From contig NC_092698.1 of the NCBI RefSeq assembly GCF_964275005.1, positions 33,614,662 through 33,678,661 on the forward strand: 64,000 nt of DNA, written 5' to 3'. The stretch is from Diadema setosum. Lineage: Eukaryota; Echinodermata; Echinoidea; Diadematoida; Diadematidae. Both the position numbers and the translations under genes were made by a program. Below the pieces are notes generated by a model. It saw only the letters and a list, made by a program, of their open reading frames with translations, made no database searches and was not told where the DNA came from. Every line of letters starts with the position of its first letter. The stretch's first letter is position 1. Below are positions 1 through 13,300 of the stretch, piece after piece.

Positions 1-2798
1 TCACATTTTATCATAAAATTTCATTGATGTTTGGAATCATGTCGTCAGATCCTGAAAAATTCCAGCTCCAGATATGGTCCCGTCGTTGACATTTTGAGTG
101 CTGAAAGTAACCAAAGCTATAGCAAAAACAAACACAAACAAAAGGGTCTGTTTGACTGCAAAGATTAGTCAGTGAGGGGTTAATAATTACTTTCTCATGG
201 CATCTCCTATAAACTAAATCTGTCTAGTGGAAATTATATCAGAGTTCTTCAGAACCCCACCAGTGCACCTGTCACTATTAAAGTAAAAATATTGGTTGCA
301 GAGGGAATGGTAGTGGGCTTTTGTCTTTGATGTATTACAAAGTCTGGATTCACAACCACATGTTTAGATGGAGGTATGGGAACTTCATTCCTTGTTCAGT
401 GATGATATGTGAATGATTTTCCTGTTAGATCCCAAATTGACGCACAAAAAGTATGCCTTGCCCTTCATAAGTTTGAGAATGAAACGAAACTGTAGGTATA
501 CCATAATAGAAGTTAGGAGGTCGTGCAAAGTCACTCATTCGATTTTGAGGTTTCCAAAGCAGTGTTTATATTGACTTGCCTAGTTGTGGAGAGTGTAGAT
601 TTGGAGGACTACTCTACTTGCAGTTCACTTGGTTAATTAACAGTAAGATTGAAATCTTTGATAGCTAGTATCAACTCAAGTACCTCGTAACATGGGTGTG
701 GAAGAGTGTTGATGGTAACAGTATGTGAGCAACTCATGAAAAGGTTTGAAATGAACCAAATGTGATCACAATTTGATCAGGAAGATTATGCATTACATAA
801 TGCTGCAGGCACTTTCTACTTAATGATATAATGTCACTTATCCGTAGTTTGTTTTAGTAACTAATGTATTTCCATGGTAACCTTATTTCTTGCAAGGGTC
901 TTAGTAGGTTATCATGCCTCCACACCGTGTATGCTTTTTTTTTTTTTATTGAATGTTCTTTCACATTTTCTTGATGACATGTATCTTATCAAGTAAGCAC
1001 ATTTAAGTCAGTCATGTCACTAATATGTACCTTCCCAATCTAAATTATCAGTGACACATAGCTAAATTCACATGAACATTGTCCATTTTTCAGTTCGTAT
1101 GTTTACATGAAATTGATATCCACAAGGATGACAACATATCTTAACTTTTTTCAAAACAAAATGGAAATTCAAAGAATATGAAAAATTACAATGTTTCTCT
1201 CCAAAGGTATCAATTCTATTCAATTGGATTATATGAAATGAAATAGGATGTGATAATTTCAACAAATTTTGCAGTCCTATCTGTTAGTATCAGGAAAATG
1301 AAAAATCCAACAACCTTAACAATAGTATTCAAATTACATCGCATGTTATACAGTAAGTGAGAATGAATTACTGATTATGAAGATGAACAGACTGATTTAA
1401 AAAAGGAGGAATATTCGCATGTCGTAGTGTAGGTATAAATTATTATACAAATGGAACATGTCGCGTTCTCCATTTTTGCACTATGCATCTAAGATATGTA
1501 GAATAGATTCTTGCAGATGTGAATTTCTGCCGCGCACTGATCATTTTTTTTTTTTTTTAATCTTCATGAATTTCAAAGGTGGTACTACATTCCTTGTCGC
1601 GTTTCATTTAGGTACACCAGGAAATGATGAGTTGGAATTCAGAGTTGTAATTATCTCTTTTTTTTAAATTTATTTAACTCAGAGAAAAATGTTGCATTCA
1701 TTGGAGTTGAAGCATTTATGGAAGAAGCTATACAGGAATCACAGTTTTTTCCTGTTTTTCCTTTTTTCCCCCTTTCCCCCTGTTTTTTTTTCCCCCTTTA
1801 TTTAGCTTCTTCTGTTTTGCAGTAGTTGAGTTGTCATAGTGAGATAATACATGCAGATTTCATTGTCGACTATGAGTCTGGTAGGAGCTAAAGTGAGCAC
1901 AAAATTCCTGTTTTCGTACGTGTAGGGGGTACTTGAGCCAGGGGGCCAGTGCTCTGGCCACTAGAGGGAATCACTCCAGCTAGCCCTGTACATCCTCAGC
2001 ATGGTGCTTTAGTAGTCGGTATGCTTTGACCTGTATTCTATCATGTGTATCCTCTCATGAGTTGTTTTAGGAGAATGTTTTGTGATTGATATCTGCCAAG
2101 TAAATATTATGTTATGTGGCAACATCTAAAAAAAAAAGAAAAAAGCAAATTTTTTGTGTATTCTACGGCAAAAAGTACTGTACTAGAAAGAAGACGGGAT
2201 GAATTAGGGGTTTTTGTTCCCTTTCTTTTGTATATGTAGAACACAGCATCACTTTCTAGTTTCTTTATTTTCCTTTTTTTTTTTGTGCTGTGCAAAACTG
2301 TTATTGAAGGTGTTCCTATATATCGTGAAATTTTTATGTACAACCCAATTTTTGTCAGTGTGCAATGTGTACATGGAAAATAAATTATTATGAACAGACA
2401 AAAACAGTTTTAAAAAATTCAAATTCTGCTGCTGTCGTATCAATGTAGTGAAATTTGGTTATATGTGTGTGTATTTGTGTGTATGTATTTCATATAAGGG
2501 TGCTTGTGTGTGTGCATGTTTGTGTACATGTTTGTTTGTTTGTTTTGTGGGTTTTTTTTTTTTTTGGGGGGGGGGGGGCCGGTTGAAAGTCATGCAAGTA
2601 TTATTGATACTGCAATAATGACATATAAGCAAGCTCGGTCAAGGAATTGTCAAGGACATGTTCAGGAAGTGAGAATTAGCATGATAATTTCCATTTGGTT
2701 TCTTTCTCTCTTGAAGAAGGTAGTTTCATCAAGGAATTTTATTCTCAACAATATGCGAAATAGAGTCCCAAAATTTGGCTTAAAAATTTTTAAGAGAT
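1..2798. other. No recognised gene
   Basis: I see no exon with recognisable protein similarity, no RNA gene and no clear transposon here. The stretch is AT-rich, with short mononucleotide T runs (around 937-947, 1545-1558, 1777-1788, 2548-2566) and TG/TTTG-rich sequence at about 2460-2545. Open frames are under 100 codons and look random. It could be intergenic or the 3' UTR of a gene lying to the left; an AATAAA at about 2378 on the plus strand is the only hint of the latter. Confidence 0.5.
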
Positions 2799-3386
2799 AA
2801 TCCACCCCAAAAATAAATAAACTCAAAAAAAGAGAGAGAAAAATCTTCACAGAACATTACAAAAATGACAAAAATTGGAAAAGAAATAAGGAGGATGTGA
2901 TATTTTAAAATTCCAAATTTTTTTGGAAAACATTTCTTGACCAGTCCACATGAATATTCAAATGAGCAAGTTGATGATGTCATGCCCTCATAATTTTTCA
3001 TATCATGTATAATGAAATTTGGAAAAATTTCTATTTTCAGGTAATACAGGTTAAAGCATATTCCCATACCAAAGTATGATCATAGGTAACATTATTCAAT
3101 TTGATTTTGGGTATTTGAAAGCATTTCAAAGCAAGTATTATATTAGTACAGTTGAAATGTGAGATTATTGACATTTCTGTATATGAAATGATAAGAAATT
3201 GTGAGAGCATGACATCATCAACTTGCTGATTTGAAAATTAGTAACGACTGGTCAAGAAGTGTTTTCAGAAAAACTCTGGAATTGCAAAATGTTATAACTT
3301 CCTATTCGCTTTTGATCATTTTTCACTGTTCTGCAGGGATTTTTTTTTCTGCTTTTATGGAAGTGATACAATTTTGGAGTGGATTT
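2799..3386. mobile_element. Palindromic MITE, family A, copy 1
   Basis: The two halves of this roughly 590-bp stretch are imperfect inverted copies. The left arm contains CATTTCTTGACCAGTC and later AGCAAGTTGATGATGTCATG. The right arm contains their complements, CATGACATCATCAACTTGCT and GACTGGTCAAGAAGTG, in mirrored order. Outer ends are AATCCACCCCAAAA and TTTTGGAGTGGATT. A related copy lies in an intron of the myosin light chain gene. There is no transposase frame, so it is a non-autonomous DNA element. Ends are approximate. Confidence 0.7.
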
Positions 3387-3510
3387 TTTTTCTCTAACAC
3401 AAAGTGGAGCTTTTGCAACTAGAAAACGATGAAATTTTATGGCACTAAACTTGAATATTATGTTTTATAACCTTGAAACTAAAAGAAAAACAAAAAAAAA
3501 CAAAACAACG

Positions 3511-3583
3511 TGATTCCACCCGGGATCGAACCGGGGACCTTGAGTGTGTTAGACTCACGTGATAACCACTACACTATGGAATC
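3511..3583 (-). tRNA. tRNA-Val (anticodon AAC)
   Basis: Read on the minus strand, this 73-nt sequence folds as a complete cloverleaf. The acceptor stem GATTCCA pairs perfectly with TGGAATC, followed by discriminator A. The D-arm region carries the A box TAGTGTAGTGG. The anticodon stem TGAGT/ACTCA encloses the loop CTAACAC, giving anticodon AAC (valine). The T stem CCCGG/CCGGG encloses TTCGATC and supplies the B box GGTTCGATCC. The body matches animal tRNA-Val except for altered acceptor and anticodon stems with compensating pairs. A T-rich stretch with several TTTT runs follows directly and would terminate RNA polymerase III. No intron and no encoded CCA, as expected for a eukaryotic nuclear gene. 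Confidence 0.93.
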
Positions 3584-3910
3584 TTCCTGCCGAGCTCTGT
3601 GAACAAAAGCATTATATAGAATTTAACGACGTGTGCTACAGCGCCCCCAACGTCAAAGAGGGCATTTTTTTGTTGTGTGTGTACCCTATTTATATATAGT
3701 GGTGTGTACCACTGTGGTGTGTACCGCGGAAACTGGTGTGCACACAAAGACTACGGTGTATGTAACGGTGTGTGTACATGTGATTGATGGATGAGCACAG
3801 AACCATTCTGTGCAATGAGTAGCACTTCTTACTATTAAAAAAAAGAAATATATATATATATATATATTCTGTGGATTGAACCCATCGATGAGTGGGATTG
3901 ATCTACTTAA

Positions 3911-4233
3911 CAGTGGCGGATCCGGGGGGGGGGGGCGCAAGCCCCCTCTTCATTTTTGGTTAAAACAAAAGATATTAAAAGAAAAATGGGGGAGGGTGCG
4001 CGCCTCCCCTTACGGAATTCCAGGGGCCCGTTGCATAAAACTCCAACCGGATTTTTTTCCCGGTTGATATCACAAAATTCCGGTGGGAAGCTCCCAACCA
4101 GAGTTTTTATGCAACGGATTTTACATTCTTAGGTTAGCAACCTTAAAAAAAATAATTCAGGTTGGGCAAATCCCAACCTGAATTTTTCAAGGTTGCTAAA
4201 AAAGTTTTATGCAATGGATCCCTGGATCCGTCC
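3911..4233. mobile_element. MITE family B, interrupted by another MITE
   Basis: Starts with CAGTGGCGGATCC and ends with TGGATCCGTCC, with G-rich and C-rich subterminal arms (GGGGGGCGCAAGCCCC and GCGCGCCTCCCC). The intact relative at 51297-51454 has the same order: CAGTGGCAGATCC, G-run, CGCCCCTC, AAAA-rich middle, ACAGAATTCC, AGATCCGCCCCTG. Here the right arm is split just after AATTCC by a separate palindromic element (4024-4221). Confidence 0.65.
4024..4221. mobile_element. Palindromic MITE nested in family B element
   Basis: About 198 bp with terminal inverted repeats GGGCCCGTTGCATAAAAC at the left and GTTTTATGCAATGGATCCC at the right. Inside lie further inverted pairs, such as AGGTTGGG/CCCAACCT and ACTCCAACCGG/CCAACCAGAGT. 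It interrupts the family B MITE, so it is the younger insertion. No coding capacity. Confidence 0.65.
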
Positions 4234-5036
4234 TTCTATTGATAGGTAGATCCAGGGAGGTGGTTGATGGATAGATTCAACAGAACACGATACACTATTA
4301 CCAGGGAGGTTTCCACCTCCCATCGATGTATCACATAAGTTTATTTCTTAAGAGTTCCAGCTGATGTGGTGGTATTTTTTTTTCAAGCGGGTGGGGGTGG
4401 TGGGGAGGCGGGGTGGGGGGGGGGGGGGCTGCTGTTCCAGGAATCTGGTCAAGAGTAGCAGCGTGTTTGGTACGGAACCCTCGAAAACTCATGGGTTTTG
4501 TATTGGTTGTGTAAAATGTGTTAATTCTTTTTATTAAAAATCATACTTTTTCTATTTTCCAAGTTTGTTTTTTTTTTTTCTTTTTTAAACCAAAAGAGTG
4601 GGGGCTGCAACCCAACCCCTCCCTGGTTTTGTTTGGCCCTGATATTTAAGCCTATAGGCCCTATAGGCCTATATATTTCATGGGAGTTTCACAATCACAT
4701 AAAATCACAAAATTTGGGAGCAGTTTTTATGCATGGAAAATGGAAAACAAAGCAAAAAAAAATGTCAAGAACAATGATTTAATACTTGCACATCAAAATT
4801 GCATCTCACGCACAACAGTAGGTATGAGACATAGGAGTAGGCACAGTATGTCCATAGTATATTTCTAAAAAGGTTTGTATACAGGTTAAAATAATTCTTT
4901 TCTGCCTCAGTGACTACATGAAGGAAGGTGACATCTTTGCTCTTTTATTTATTATCAAGTGATGTTGAGTTCACCACGGCGTAAGGCATGCAATTCCACA
5001 GGCAGACGGTGTCTGCGAAAAACATCCCCTTCCCTC
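4234..5036. other. No gene; low-complexity stretch
   Basis: Contains a G-rich run (4388-4428) and a T-run (4568-4581), and otherwise unremarkable AT-rich sequence. I see no exon or element with clear ends. Confidence 0.4.
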
Positions 5037-5393
5037 TTAAAGGGATGTGATAGGCCTAAAAATTACGTAGTTGAGGTGAGGATTCACCTGTTAATTTTTG
5101 CTAGATACTTGGAAATTACTCTCTGAAATGTTGACGAGCATAACAGGAATTCAAAGTTTGTTAATCTATACTGATGAAAATCGCTTTTAAATTGGCTGAG
5201 ATATCAAAAAACAAAGTAAAACAAAGAAATCCTAATAAACGTCTGGTCCCACCTTTTATCATAGGACCACTCTATTTAAGAAATATTTGTGCTCTTTCAT
5301 ATTTCATAAGAGGTTGCTTATTATCTCAAAATATAATTATCAAAAATTGGAAACCTGAAGCCCACTCTCAACAGAACTGTCCAATCCCTTTAA
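5037..5393. mobile_element. Palindromic MITE, family C, copy 1
   Basis: Bounded by TTAAAGGGATG and CAATCCCTTTAA, so both ends show TTAA. The middle is a long imperfect palindrome in which one arm reads AATTGGCTGAGATATC and mirrored arms read CTTTCATATTTCATAAGAGG and related sequence. Relatives sit at 13041-13432 and 33213-33634 with the same ends and order. No coding capacity. Confidence 0.7.
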
Positions 5394-7040
5394 TAGTGAT
5401 GTTGCCAGCTGAAGAGACCCGGAAGTGGAATAAAATATATAAACGCACCTCCCCCCCCCCCCCTTGAAAAAAAGCTGGTGACGCCCCTGTATAATGAACC
5501 AATGGAGCGGAGGATTAGGGAACTCACTTTCTCATTCTCATCCATAAATACCCTACTTTGACTTTCTGAAATCTATTCCGATTTTAGAATACATTCATGT
5601 TTTGTCCCTTCGGACATTCTTTTTTGTTCTATTTCAGTTTGAGGGGGTAAATGAATCATGACACTGGACAGTCATGTAGCCCAAGCGACGACCACAGCTG
5701 TTCCGACAAGCAACGAAGTGACAGTTCTACATCGTGGTATACGAATCATTAGTTTGTCTTTTAAATGCCGGCAGAGAACAATACAGAGAAAGGGCTGCTC
5801 TGAGTTTTATGTGTGGCCAGAATAATCACCACCAAACAATGAGCTATAGAAATGAGTCATCCTGCGAGACGGTTTCTTTCTTTTATCTCATTCTTTATTC
5901 GGCTTCGATGCAAAGACGACGGTTAAAAGTAAGTCTCCGCCAGAGGAGGCACGTGCTATGGTCTTTATATTTTTGAAAGGGAAACCCACACTGCACTAAA
6001 GATGACAATTGAAAATTTCAAGTATACAATAGTAACAAGGAAAGAAAAAAAAATCATGGAATCCTGTTGCGGAGTTTTCATGTTACAAGCTTCAGCAAAA
6101 CTGTGATATCGTTCATAATCACAATATCATATATGCAAATACGACAAGGCGATTATCTGAAAAAAAAAAAGTTTCTCACTGTATTAGTCATTCTATCTAT
6201 TTTGGCTACCCCTCTATACAAAGTAATTATTGCAAAATCGTTTCCACTCGAGAAATTTTAAGCAGGGTTAAAATTTCTGCGTTTTTAATTCATGCATAAA
6301 AGAAAAGGAAATTGAGTGAACATGAAATAGGGCCTATTACTGTGTGAAAATGAATGGGAGACTAATAATTGATGGGCCATGACATAATCTACCTCATCTA
6401 ATTTGCACAGGGTATTACTGTAACAAAATATCTCTGTTCTGCGTGGGGATATGAAAGTCTTGTGAGACTTTTAAGTTCCATAACTTTCTTGTTCAAAGTC
6501 TGATTTAAACGAATGTAAATAATTAATTTAACTGTTTGTGTAAGTAATCACATCCAGTAATATCAAGTTGACTAGTAGTTGGTTTTTACTCTGAGCATAG
6601 TAGAAGCATGGAACTACAGCTTCATAGTAGAGGCCTATGTGGTTACCCACAGTTGACCCCTATGCTTCAATCCCCTTCACCTTTCATTTCTCCCATCACC
6701 ATGCACTCTCAATCGACTCATTAGTGTCAAGTTACGATCGTAATTATTATAGGGACCTGGTCGACGACAAGGTTCGATCAATCTTGTGTAGTCTTGAGTT
6801 GATAAAACATATTCTTTTCCTATTTATTGTTTCAACTTCTCTGTGCACAATTTGCCCAAGTTTTCGTATAACTTTATTCAGAAGGGTTTACACTCAATTG
6901 TTACGGGGGAAGCGCTAGAAAAAAAAAAAGAGATTAAATTAGATTTTTAAAAGAATAAGTCACTACAGTTCGCGCTCATTTTGAAGCGCCTGAGCGGTCA
7001 TACACGACAGCTCGTCGGCTTTATCATGCTTTAAAGGACT
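5394..7040. other. No recognised gene
   Basis: A C-run with GACGCCCCTG just beyond it lies nearby (5450-5490) and may be a fragment of the family B element. The rest shows no exon with recognisable similarity, no RNA gene and no repeat with clear ends. The stretch probably lies upstream of the myosin light chain promoter. Confidence 0.4.
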
Positions 7041-7139
7041 ACAACAAACATTATAGAAATATGATATAGTGCTCTTGGTCCCTACTGCAGTCCTTGCCAG
7101 CTAGTCTTGCTCGATGATTACTCCTAAACCCCAAGTGGA

Positions 7140-7337
7140 GCGGACATTCCTCGCGTGCCTTGCATGTTATTACGCATGCGCCGTCGTGCGACTCCCCGCT
7201 ATCCCAGCTCCCGTGACGTATTCCGTTGGAGGTACCTTCGTTCGTTCACTTCTTCACGGGTTTGGCAGCATCCGACGAGGTCCCAGCTTTGGTCATTTCA
7301 TCAGGAATAAGTGCAGGCACACTCCAAACTTTCCACA
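7140..7337 (+). promoter_or_regulatory. Putative promoter / 5' UTR of the myosin light chain gene
   Basis: This stretch directly precedes the start codon and is richer in GC than its surroundings. It holds an NRF1-like palindrome (ACGCATGCGCCG, 7172-7183) and a CRE-like TGACGTA (7214-7220). No TATA box was found in a convincing position. The transcription start is not visible, so how much is UTR and how much promoter cannot be told. Confidence 0.3.
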
Positions 7338-7340
7338 ATG
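7338..7340 (+). CDS. Myosin light chain exon 1 (start codon only)
   Basis: The exon ends ACAATG, followed directly by GTGAGC, so only the initiator Met is coded here, phase 0. A first exon carrying little more than the ATG is plausible for this gene family, and no other start upstream of exon 3 keeps the frame as well. Confidence 0.72.
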
Positions 7341-10300
7341 GTGAGCATTGTTCAACATTTTCTTTTCTTTTACTTTATGTCGAACATTTTCTATGCGCAG
7401 TTTGCTTCGTCTTGTTTATTACCACCACGACCATGGGAGTATTTTAGAGAGACTGGAGATGTCTTTGAGGTCATCAGAAAATACACAAGTTTCCAATCAA
7501 ATCGCAAAAGCAACGTTTATTCGTATATCTGACTATTGTGTGAACATTCCATTTAGCCACGCTTCTAAGAGCTGCTGTATATTGCAATATTTGTATACTT
7601 TATTTTAATAACTGTGACTGTTCTAATTAACTCGATGCTTTGAGCATGGTCGACCGTGATGGCATATGCTTGAAAATCTAATTAGTGTCGTTTTAAAGAA
7701 CCCTATCAGGTTTTTATTGTACCTAATTTCAGCGGTGTGCTACCTAGATACGAAGACAGGTTATACTTTAATTCTTGTCGTAAATGAGGATGGAAGATGG
7801 AGGTCATGATGCCAGAAACTTGCCAATCATTTTACCCCTCCAAGGATGTCCTCCCATGCCATATTGGATTCCTCCTCAGAATTTTGCTCATGTCGTCTAA
7901 TTTGACTGACGCACCTCTTTTTCCTTTCTTTGTGCTTTTCTCTTTTTTATGACAGAATCCCAAGTTCTCAGAATCAAACCAGGGGGGTGAGTTTTCTCTC
8001 TCTCTTTCTGTTACTCTTAAGATTATTAATCATATTATTAGTATAATGGTAATAATCATAATCCACTCAATAGATTGTGTTAGCATAGCATAAACAGACA
8101 TTTTGTCATGCTTCTGTAACATCTATTGCAGTCTGGAAACAATGAATTCTGACCATTGTGGACTATAGACCGCATGATTATTGTGGAATCCACCGTGGCA
8201 GCCTGACATGAAGCTATACTGGACACCTGAAAAAGACGATGGATTCTTTAAGAATGCGCGCCCAAGTTCCAATCACATCGCAACCTGATTACTCCTCCCT
8301 CCCCACCCCCCCCCCCATCCCCATTAAAAGAAAAACTATAAACGAAGGAATATACTTTTTGCTCACAACTTGTAGTCTCCTTTAGAAATTTGTGCTTTGT
8401 GCTGATATCTTAGGTTTTTTTTTTTCTCCTTAGCGATGTCGTCCATGATTTCATAAATTCTTTCACAATTCAGAATGTAATCCATTTGAATAAAAACTAA
8501 TATTTCTTTCGTTTGTCGACATGAGAGCGTGATATAATGTGACATTCTGTACATTGTCGGCGCAATTAGCTTGCACAGCCATTGCCATCAGGGAGCAATG
8601 ATCGACATCCGAGCAAGCAACGTTGTCATAGTGATGACGTCATGATGGCGGTGAAAATAATGTATGGCTGATTCAATACTCCGTATAAACCAATGCTCCG
8701 TATAAACCGATACTCCGTATAAACCAATACCACGTATAAACCAATACTCCGTATAAACCAAGTCATCGGTGTATACATGTCGCTTTCACGCAACAAAAGA
8801 ATTTAACTGTGTTGTTATCGTCAGTCCGCAACGTGAGAAACCAGAATAAACACGATGCGCTGCAAAGAAGACTAGCAAAATGTCCAATAAAATCTGTGTA
8901 AATTGTTCGTGATGGCGATTAAAAGCGTAAATTTAGAGAAAGGATTACAACCTGTAAGCTTTGACCTGGGCTGTGCTCACTCGTAAGGCAAACATTGTTC
9001 TTTATTGTATACTTTGAAAGGTTGATGTCGAAACGTGTTCATTGTCCGTCATCGATAAAAAAAGAAAAGAACATCAGTATTTTGTTCGATTTTTCTTGAT
9101 CTCACTTTCTTCGTTGTGAAGGCTTCATAAATATTTTGTCAGAATGAACGATTGTTGCCATTACTTTCCAATAAAATACCACCTTTGATCATACTAATGA
9201 TACTCGCTGATTATGACATGGAAGAATCAATTTCTGCATTGGTGGTCTGCGCCTTTAGTCTTATTCAGAGAGTTGACAAATTTACGATGAGAGAGCAAAC
9301 TATAAGAGGACTATAAAAGCACTGTCGAAACAGCTTTGAACAAGTCAAGACATACTAGCTTTTCTGCGCATTTTCATTGTATTATGTAGGTAATCATTTA
9401 GCAACGAAACACAAGGTAACGAGAAAAGCAATCGCAATATTCAGACGTGGTTCCATCCAATGCTGAGACTCATTAAGAATAATCATTATATTACATTCAT
9501 AGCACCTCCCAGTAGACTAAACAAGCATAGAGTATAAACAAGCATAAAGTAGAAAAAAATATAATTTCCATTTTATAGAATGTATATCTCAACCATTTTA
9601 GCGATTTCGAAAAATGTATGCAAATCAATTCTCAGCAGTTTTAATTTCATGTTGTTTGTTTGGGGGTTTAGGGTGTTAAAGTAAACGATTATGATTTGGA
9701 ATTGTTCCAATAGTAGATTGAAAGGGTTAAAGTACTTACAAAACGACTTTGAATGTCTGAGCGATATCGACTCTGAGCATTTGAAATATATGAAACATGT
9801 GAAATATACACCACTTTCCCATTAACATCGCAAATTTCAATTCATGGGGAACTTGTCTAATAAATACCCTAATAAGATTTACAGAATACATTTAGAATTA
9901 TTACCTAAGTAGAATACGTATAGAATGACAAAACGGGGAAGTTTTGTGATTGCATTGCCCTAGGCGAAAAGAAAAAATGGAGAAGAAACTTCACATCGAG
10001 GTTTTCTGGCAATACTGGATGGGGCAACCCATGGTTGTTAAGAACTGTGATCTGCGAAGAACTACGAGTATACTATCAGTACAGATACTGTCCCCTTTAA
10101 CTGTCATACCTTTGACCTAATCTAAATCGTGACACCACTGTTGTGTTCGTCTGTACATGGTCACATTGTCTGCATCTTCAAAGAAGCTGAGAGAAAAAGA
10201 GGAAAGGCGAAAGTTTGACAGCGCGCCTTTTTCGGGCCAGCAAGTTTTCAATTCGACAGAACCGTCACTGCCCCTATCTACCGCAGCAGGAATTCTTGGC

Positions 10301-13300
10301 ATCCCTAAGCACGACCCCGCAGCCTGCGCAGACTCCTGTGCGCAGCTCATCCCATTTACCAAATTTGTTCATTCATCTGGTATGAGTTCATGCTGGAGGC
10401 ATGGTGTCGTGTGCATGCGTGTTTATACAGTCCAGGGTTTTATCGGGCGCCTTTGCCACCCTTTAATGTTGGCTCTTGCTCTGAACAGAGACTTCTATCT
10501 CTCACCGCTGATGAAAAATAATGAGTATCATAACATATGGTTTCATGTGGCTACTTGCCAGCAGGTCTTGGCGATAAGGATGCATATTCGCATTAATAAA
10601 AGCCGGTTCACTGATACATGAGCATGTACAGATAAAGGTCATTGGAGACGTTTTCTTGAAATTTACTTGTAACTGAGGTACATGTAGGGCCTATTTAAAC
10701 AAATGGACAGTTCTTTATAAAACTGCTTAGCTTTGTAAATAGTCATGTATGACTTGAGTGCATATTTTAATGTACAGGTGAATGTGCATTCTTCTCAATC
10801 AAGTTAACAAAAACCATTCAATATAATACTAACATGTAACTTACCTCTTTCATATTATACTTGGCTGTTTTCAATTTAATTTTTAACTAAAAGATTGATC
10901 CATGTTTTGCAGTCTATGGTTCAGAGGTCATTGCAGACCATTGCTAATTTTGAACTGCAGTTATGGTTTATTCGCGCTTCATGTATATCGCTGTTCCTTC
11001 CGTCCAGTGTTCTAGTAAGGGAGACCTCCGAAAAATTGTTAAACTTTTGCTTTTGAACATGATATTGCTTATAAGAGTTCTAGAATATATTGGAATGAGA
11101 AGTCTTTATGTATATAAACACATGAATCTTTATTTTTTAAGTCAAACAAGAGTCGACAGTGAACCCTCAAATTGGGATTTCATATGACTATATAACCAGT
11201 CCCGATGCTGTAGGCCAGTATGAAATCGGAAATACGACACCTAGTGCAGAATGGTTTAAATCTAGAGAAAAGAAAGTAACATGAACATTTTTGTCATTAA
11301 ACCAACAACATGGGATGTGAAATGGCCAAAGGAGCCCCACTCATCGCCATCAATGTCAAATTTCAACAAAGAATTATGTTCTTCTTCTTTTTTGTAGCTC
11401 ATTACTTCGACAGTTTTAGCGTGCAAAGTTCATTGATCAGTATGATATTGGAATGCAATATATAAAAGACTGCCTATTGTGATCCTTATTATTCATCATC
11501 CATGGTTATTATTAATGACAACCCCTGAAAAGAGAGAAAATGGCAATTTGTATCCATTAAAGATTAATCTACGCGCGCGCTTGATTAATATAGAGACCCA
11601 CGTAATATTTGTCATATCATACCCATGAATGTGCTATACGACACATTTAAAGTCACTCGATCCCTGCGTGTATTTCCATCCCTCAGAGTACAAGGACACT
11701 TTCCTGATGTGGGACAGGAAAGGTGACCAGAAGGTGGCCGTGCCCCACGTTGGTCACGTGATGAGGTCGCTGCTGTGGAACCCGACAGAGAAGTCACTGA
11801 AGAAGGTCATCGGACCAGACCGCGACGAATGTAAGCTGACCTTCTCAATTAACATGATTAAAGATGGAATCCACTCCAAAACTTTTATCAATTTCATAAG
11901 AAAAAGAAGAAAATTCCCGCCAGAACAGTGCAAAAATGCTCAAAATCGGATGAGAAATGATTAACTTATAATGACATTCTGAAATTTCAACGTTTTTCAG
12001 AAAACATTTCTTGACCAGTCCTTCTAAATATTCATCAGCAAGTTGGTGATGTCATGCTCTCACAATTTCTTTTTCATTCCACATACGGAAACGACCAAAA
12101 TATCATATTTTATTTAGCTGTATAAAAATTTAATATAAAACTTGCCTTAAAACCACCCAAAGTATAAAAGAATAGGTTACCTCTGATATATTTTGGAATA
12201 TGGGCATATCCATTTACCTGCATTAGCTAAAGCTAATAATTTTCCGAATTTCAAATATAACATACATGAAAAGTATTGTTGGGGCATGGTATCGTCAACT
12301 CGTGAAAAGGGGACACACGAACTTCAAAACTCACTTTTAAATTATTATGTTTCGAGTCAACGCAAACTGTAATGCAAATCATTCCTCGCTTTTTTGCGTT
12401 TCTGCAGACGACCGCGTTTCGTTCGAGGAGTTCTTCCCCATGATGAAGGAGGTCTGCACAGGAAAGTTTGGTACGGCCGATGACTTCACTGAGGGTCTCA
12501 AGGTGTTCGACAAAGACAACAGCGGCAACGTAAACTGCGCAGAAATCCGCCACGTTATTTGCACACTAGGTGGGTACAATAGAAACGGGCGGTCCGGAAA
12601 CCCGAACGTCACTGCTGTGTGGCCCCAAAACAGGCCTATATGGTTCGGTTGACGATTGGTGCTCTTGGTCTGTACTGATCATTAAAAATGAGATCTATTT
12701 TCTACCTTGTAATATTTTCATTTTATGATCAAACGTATGTATGGAATGTATTGGTAGACCAAGAAGCGGATTCTTGACTGCCTGTACTATCAAAAGATTT
12801 AATCTGAAAACAAAACAAAACAAAACAAAACAAAACAAAACAAAAAGGACCGGCAACAGCATACTTCACTCAACAAGCTACGGAAGAAGAAAAAGACATG
12901 GCATGTAAATCAATGCACAAAATCGAAGAAGCTGGACTATATTCTTTCTCTTTTCACCGCATTCTTTTTTCCGTCTTGATTTTCCTGATTTCCTTGTTGT
13001 ATCATGCTTTTCATTTATTTTCTCAAAATGTTATGTATCATTAAAGGGACTGTACAGTACTGGCTGAGGTGGGGATTCATGTTTTGAACATTCCTAAGTG
13101 AGATAATGAAAAGCCTCTTATGAAATATGAAAGAGCATGTAATTTTAAGAAAGATTCAACATTTATTTGATGAAAATTGGTTTTCAAATGGCTGAGATAT
13201 CAAAAAAAGTGCTAATAATAAAAGGCGACATGCCACAACTTTATTAGGATCTCTTTGTTTCACCTTGTTTTTGGATATCTCAGCCATTTCAAAACCAATT

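Noticed and set aside
8677-8761. 17-bp repeats as a CRISPR or promoter array
   Set aside because: No spacers; simple minisatellite inside an intron.
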